This document shows, one piece after another, positions 59,640-64,000 of a DNA stretch of 64,000 bases. A program made the position numbers and the translations under genes. Under the pieces are notes generated by a model that saw nothing but the letters and a program-made list of their open reading frames with translations, was not told the origin of the DNA and did no database searches. The stretch lies in NCBI GenBank assembly GCA_029339505.1, contig JAQISU010000155.1:16631501-16695500 (forward strand), written 5' to 3'. This DNA is from Unio delphinus. Taxonomy: Eukaryota > Mollusca > Bivalvia > Unionida > Unionidae. Numbering within the stretch: the stretch's first letter is position 1; each line of letters opens with the position of its first letter.

Positions 59640-59895
59640 TCACAGGATTGTGATGACAGTTTGTGGCCAGGTGATGACCATTGGAAAGTATCCTGACCAA
59701 TGCTTTTCTCCGTCCTGGGGGGGGGGGGGGTGGGTGGGGGGTGGGTAGATTTGGAAGGGGCTTTGGTATACCGCATACATAGGGGCGTATAACGTAAATA
59801 CGGACTGGAACCCCAGCATCACCTCTCACCAGGTGGGGGGGGACATATTTGAAGGAACCTCCGGATCTACGTCTATGTTGTTTTCTATGAAACAA
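59640..59895. other. G-rich tract with GC-rich flank
   Basis: A 14-G run at 59717-59730 followed by tgggtggggggtggg (to 59746) has four or more G-tracts that could form a G-quadruplex. Another G-run is at 59834-59841. The minus-strand frame here is Pro-rich only because of it. I do not recognise the flank. Confidence 0.5.
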
Positions 59896-61639
59896 TCTGA
59901 AATTAATGTCGGTTTCAGTTAGGAAGAAAATATTTTAAAAATATTTAATTATTTCGATTTTTGTGTGAAATCTTTCATGCACATAATCCTTCCAAAATAT
60001 AATTTAAATCATAGATTTGTCGCATTGTTATACTGTGAAAAATATTAATTTTAATATAAACAATATATTTTACTCATTGCAGAGCAAGTGAAATCTTGGT
60101 CTTGTACAAAATCGCAGAATTCTTACAATTTCGTTAACTTTGACGTAGTTTTTTAAGATATGGAGACCCTGTCGTGCTTTTTGGTGTTGACGATATTTCA
60201 CAAGAAAAATTATCAAACTTTTCGAACAAATCAAATAAACATTAGTCACTTGCCCGACACGTAGTCAGTAGCTTCCTGTTTGGGAGTGGGGTCTGACATG
60301 GTTATTACGTTACAGATGGTTAACACCATTCTATAATAGCTACATAACACACGCCCTCAGCAAAAATGCTTGCGCATAAATAAGGCTATAAAACAGATGG
60401 AAATTATCTGTAAAAAAAATTATTAAAGAAAAAATTTGCAAAGATGTGCAATACTAAGATTTTAATACTGTTTTTAAAATTTTTTTTATTCTAGTATTAA
60501 CTGTGAATTGCAGACTCGATTAAATTATTGTATATTATATTGTTTAAGATTTGACTAGGTAAAGCTAGCCTCCCCCCCCCCGCCTCTTTATTTCGCTCTG
60601 TAAAGAGATTCTTTGTTAATGGAATTAGTTTTATATCCCCATATAACAATTATAGCATAATTATCATATTTATGTAATATATTATTTGTAATGTCCATAG
60701 ATTTGATAATATTGTTGATACTGTGACAGATTTATGGTCATTGTTCTAGTAATATATATGCTGAGCATTACGCATGCTTCAGTTCACTTTGTAAATATTA
60801 TAACTTTCATGTAATATTTTAGGAATTTTTTAGTACAAAAATGATTTTATTGCTGGAAAGGGTTTTATTGTTGATATGATATGACTATTGGACCTCAGAT
60901 GTCACGGAGTCATGCGACTAGCAATGCAAATACCAGGTCATTTTCATCAACACTAAATATTTCTTGTCTCTAAACAGATTAAGCACATTATAAATTTTAT
61001 AGTTGCAAGTCTTGAGAAAATTAATCGCCTTATTATCAATTTTATGTAGTTTTGGCCCAATGTAAGTACATCTTAACTTTTTGATAGGCAGTTGACTCTG
61101 ACTTTACACCCCAACGTTAATATCAAAATATCTAAAATTAAGGCTGGAAGGGTCAGAGAAAGCTTGAACTAGGGATTGTACTACTTGTTGATTTGTGACA
61201 GCTATTGCCAATGCAGCGCCTGTAAAGGTCATAAATGCATTCGTTTCATTTTCTACAACATAATTTTCTTGAATGTATTGAAACTAAAATAAAGGTTTAA
61301 ACTAATGCATTCATGATAAGCCAGTCCTCAAAGTACCAGTAGTTGTGCAACCTTGTGGAATCTCTGCCCCCCACCCCCCGCCATCAGTAATTCCTATCAG
61401 ATATACTGACCAACATGTATTACTTATTGCATGCTAAAATTTGGCTTTAGGCCACAACAATTCAAAACTGTAGTATCTGTATTTTTCATGGTTTTTTTTT
61501 ACATGTACCAGTGAAATAAAGGTATTTATAGTGAACACGTGGCGGTGGTTTTTCAGTTCTGTTTATGACAATTATGTACAGGAAGTATGCAATATAACAC
61601 GTAGCATTCATTCTTTTCAGATGTACAAAATGATTATTT
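59896..61639. other. no gene seen outside the inverted LINE copy
   Basis: AT-rich sequence with a C-run at about 60572-60582. No coding frame with a motif. Confidence 0.4.
60594..60740 (-). repeat. inverted copy of a LINE-G segment
   Basis: On the minus strand this reads the same as 59351-59480: cattacaaataatatattac, ataaatatga.aatta, tatatggggatataaaac, ctgta.agag.ttctt. It is a second, diverged copy of the same LINE region in opposite orientation, 1.1 kb away. Confidence 0.75.
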
Positions 61640-62060
61640 TTGCATGTGAAATCGTTTTGACACGTAAAAAATCTATTTCACTGTTGTGAGAAGAAGAAAA
61701 AATCATGGGTAAACTACATATGCAGAAAACTCATGTAAAGCATTTTTTATCCATGTTAAAACATTCTTTCATTTAAAAGTTCTTACACGTATGTAAAACA
61801 GTATTTTACAAAAGCAAAATACTGTTAGATGTATGTGATATTCTCTTTTAAATATGTGAATTAGTTTGGCTTTCTTACAGAAGGTGAAAAATTTCACATA
61901 TGCAGAATAGTAATTCACTCACGAAATTTATTTTCACATTCATTGAAATAAATGATTTTACTTGTGTAACAATGATTCACATATGTGAAAAAGAATTCCA
62001 CGTTTGCAAAAGACCATTCCAGTGTGTGAACTTGCATTGTAAAGTCATTATGTGCCATTA
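61640..62060. repeat. degenerate array of CACATGTG-type palindromes
   Basis: Half-palindromes of the type TTCACATATGTGAA recur every roughly 15-35 bp in both orientations: gcatgtgaaa (61641), gacacgtaaa, ttcactgttgtgag, acatatgcag, tacacgtatgtaaaa, gatgtatgtgat, atatgtgaa, tttcacatatgcag and ttcacatatgtgaaaa (about 61977). Periodicity was judged by eye. Confidence 0.6.
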
Positions 62061-62166
62061 TGAATGTAAAAAACACACACAACCAAAAAATGCATGCTTG
62101 AGTTTTGTAATCAGAGTTGTTAGAGAGAAGTGTGTGCTTTGGTTCTGTGGACTGAGGTTCTTTAAA

Positions 62167-62408
62167 GAAATGAGAGATGTGTGCTATGACTAGGATCGAG
62201 GTTCATAATGGAAATGAGAGATGTGTGCTATGACTAGGATCGAGGTTCATAATGGAAATGAGAGATGTGTGCTGTGACTAGGATCGAGGTTCATAATGGA
62301 AATGAGAGATGTGTGCTATGACTAGGATCGAGGTTCATAATGGAAATGAGAGATGTGTGCTATGACTAGGATTGAGGTTCATAATGGTAATGAGAGATGT
62401 GTGCTACA
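62167..62408. repeat. 44-bp minisatellite, about 5.5 units
   Basis: Units start at 62167, 62211, 62255, 62299, 62343 and 62387 (partial). Each begins gaaatgagagatgtgtgct and includes ggat.gaggttcataatg. Differences between units are single bases. Confidence 0.95.
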
Positions 62409-64000
62409 ATGATGCTGGAGTTTCTAAATTTTTAGACAAATACTCGCTGTAATTGCTGATGACTTGCATGTTTAGTTTCATGGTGGGAAAGATGGCATGT
62501 ATCATATTTTAGATTGCCCGAATCACTTATACAAAATTTATTGTTACACAAATGGTGGTTGGAGAAGATTGTTTAAAAAAAAATGGTAACCATTTGGCAA
62601 CAGTGAATTAAAAATATACTCTACAATTAATAGGTTCAGATACATCGGGGGGGGGGGGGGGGGGTAGGGCAGATGATCTACCTAAAATTATCAGGTGCAT
62701 AAGTAGGTGATTTTGGAGTTCTTTTACAGTCTGTTTGGAGTATCAATAGTAATGTAATAAGTATAGTGTACATGAAATCTACTGCAAAAAGTTTGACAAT
62801 TAGCACTGTAAAGAAAGATATTGACAATTTGCACTGTAAAGAAAGATATTGCAAAATTTCATAAAAAATATGATTGGAAAGGCCTATTCTTTTTAATAAC
62901 ATACTAATAGTAATAAAAAAAATAATACATTATATGCTCCCTCCGTCAACACTTAGATTAATTTTAGCAGACAATATCTCTTCTCTTAAGGGACCATTTT
63001 TTGAGGTTCTCATTAGTGGTCTTATTGGATTCACTGTGATTTTCTTGAATATTAGCATTGTTTTGTGTTTTGTAACCTAACATATTAATGAAATATCTGG
63101 ACAGCTTGCAAATTCTTCATTTTACAATTTAAATACAATCAAACCTTTCATAAGTCACCTTTACTCAGCATTTACCTGTTTACAATAACCATTCGTATCC
63201 CACCCTCCAATAATTTTCATAATAAATGTCCTGAATGTAATGGTCACCTGCCTTTAGTGGTCAGTGGCCAGGTATTTCCTAACCAAACTGGTTTCTTCCT
63301 GCTCTAATCGGTTACTGGTGCATATCTAGTGACTGTTCAGTCTGCAAACTTATCTTTTGCTTCATGAGGAAGGCAGTTTTATACAAAGACAATGGGAATC
63401 CATAAATCAATGTGCAGACATTCATGAGGAAGGCAGTTCTATACAAAGACAATGGGAATTCATAAATCAATGTGCAGACATTTCTGATCTCACTTATCCT
63501 CCATACTCCATGTACTGGGAGAATGTTTTCATTATGAGGGTTGAGGGCCAAAGCAATTCATTTTGTGGAATAGTGAAGAAGAATCTGTGTCGTCACAGCA
63601 GACATGGTATAGTTTAATATCTTCATCCATTTGCCAATAAATTTAAGCCGTTCCTGTATAAAACAGTTTGTCTTCGAGAAGTATTACAAGTTACATCCCT
63701 TTTCATTAGGGCCAGGGGTCATTCCATATTCAAAATTTGACTGTACGGACAGGACAAGTTTAGGTTCATGGGTCACAATGAATTGCCATATATAACTACT
63801 TTTGATTTCTTATTCATCACAGTTTTGCACCTGAGCTCACTGTTATTTGTTCATGGCAAGCTGAGCAACTGTCTGATCCAGATATTGTTTAGGTATGAAC
63901 ATCAAAAACTTGTAAACGTTGGCCAACCATGTGTCATTCCTGTTTTACGGTCATGTCTGAGGTGTCAGTCAGTGGTGAAATTATTTTGTTCAGTGCACAA
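62409..64000. other. no gene seen; small tandem duplications
   Basis: An 18-G run at 62647-62664; a 28-bp two-unit repeat at 62793-62848; a two-unit 60-bp repeat at 63361-63480 (starting ttcatgaggaaggcagtt). The open frame 63357-63617 mostly consists of the 60-bp repeat. The stretch 63130-63290 (aagtcacc, acctg, ggtcacctgcc blocks) resembles a common invertebrate repeat, unproven. Confidence 0.45.

Overview
The window looks like animal (eukaryotic) nuclear DNA. It is AT-rich, has many microsatellites, contains one spliced host-type gene, and is otherwise mostly layered transposable elements. tRNA-headed SINEs, Tx1/L1-like LINEs with a zinc-knuckle ORF1, hAT and piggyBac transposases and a Ty3/gypsy element in AT-rich, SSR-rich DNA fit a lophotrochozoan, most likely a bivalve mollusc. 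That assignment is inference; no single diagnostic gene is present.

Layout. 1-2.4 kb: mostly non-coding, with a possible terminal exon and a possible GC-rich first exon. 2.4-9.7 kb: a decayed hAT transposon (hAT-1) whose transposase start is interrupted by LINE-A, an internally deleted Tx1/L1-like LINE. 9.7-10.8 kb: a decayed LINE-D. 11.3-12.1 kb: the N-terminal part of a piggyBac transposase. 12.5-22.95 kb: LINE-B, the best copy, with two 137-bp 5' UTR monomers, a zinc-knuckle ORF1, and an ORF2 whose RT part is open for 894 codons. A 3.1-kb hAT (hAT-2) with terminal inverted repeats and a 6-bp target duplication sits in its 3' UTR. 22.95-24.0 kb: LINE-C, a deleted copy joined head-to-tail to LINE-B. 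24.7-25.4 kb: a piggyBac C-terminal part. 27.65-36.46 kb: a decayed Ty3/gypsy element on the minus strand with long LTRs, itself hit by a SINE with a 15-bp target duplication. 39-45.2 kb: CT-microsatellite repeats, SINEs, a CR1-like LINE end, a 1.17-kb non-autonomous hAT with a perfect 8-bp target duplication, and a 41-bp minisatellite.

46.3-49.6 kb: a LINE fragment, then the most unusual stretch. It holds a 41-bp-arm inverted repeat, an ORF resembling the end of a capsid-like protein, two copies of a cysteine-rich zinc module (one free-standing, one at the end of an SF2-like helicase C-terminal region), and a divergent 165-codon ORF of unknown nature. I read this as the broken remnant of a large DNA-virus-like or Polinton-like element.

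54.2-58.3 kb (minus strand): the one apparently intact host gene, a secreted carboxylesterase/cholinesterase-family protein of about 604 residues in two coding exons, with a 2.25-kb intron that holds a SINE and a microsatellite. 59-64 kb: LINE fragments in inverted orientation, minisatellites, and an array of CACATGTG-like palindromes. No rRNA gene, free tRNA gene or CRISPR array was seen. Frameshifts are common even in young-looking elements, so some may be assembly indels.
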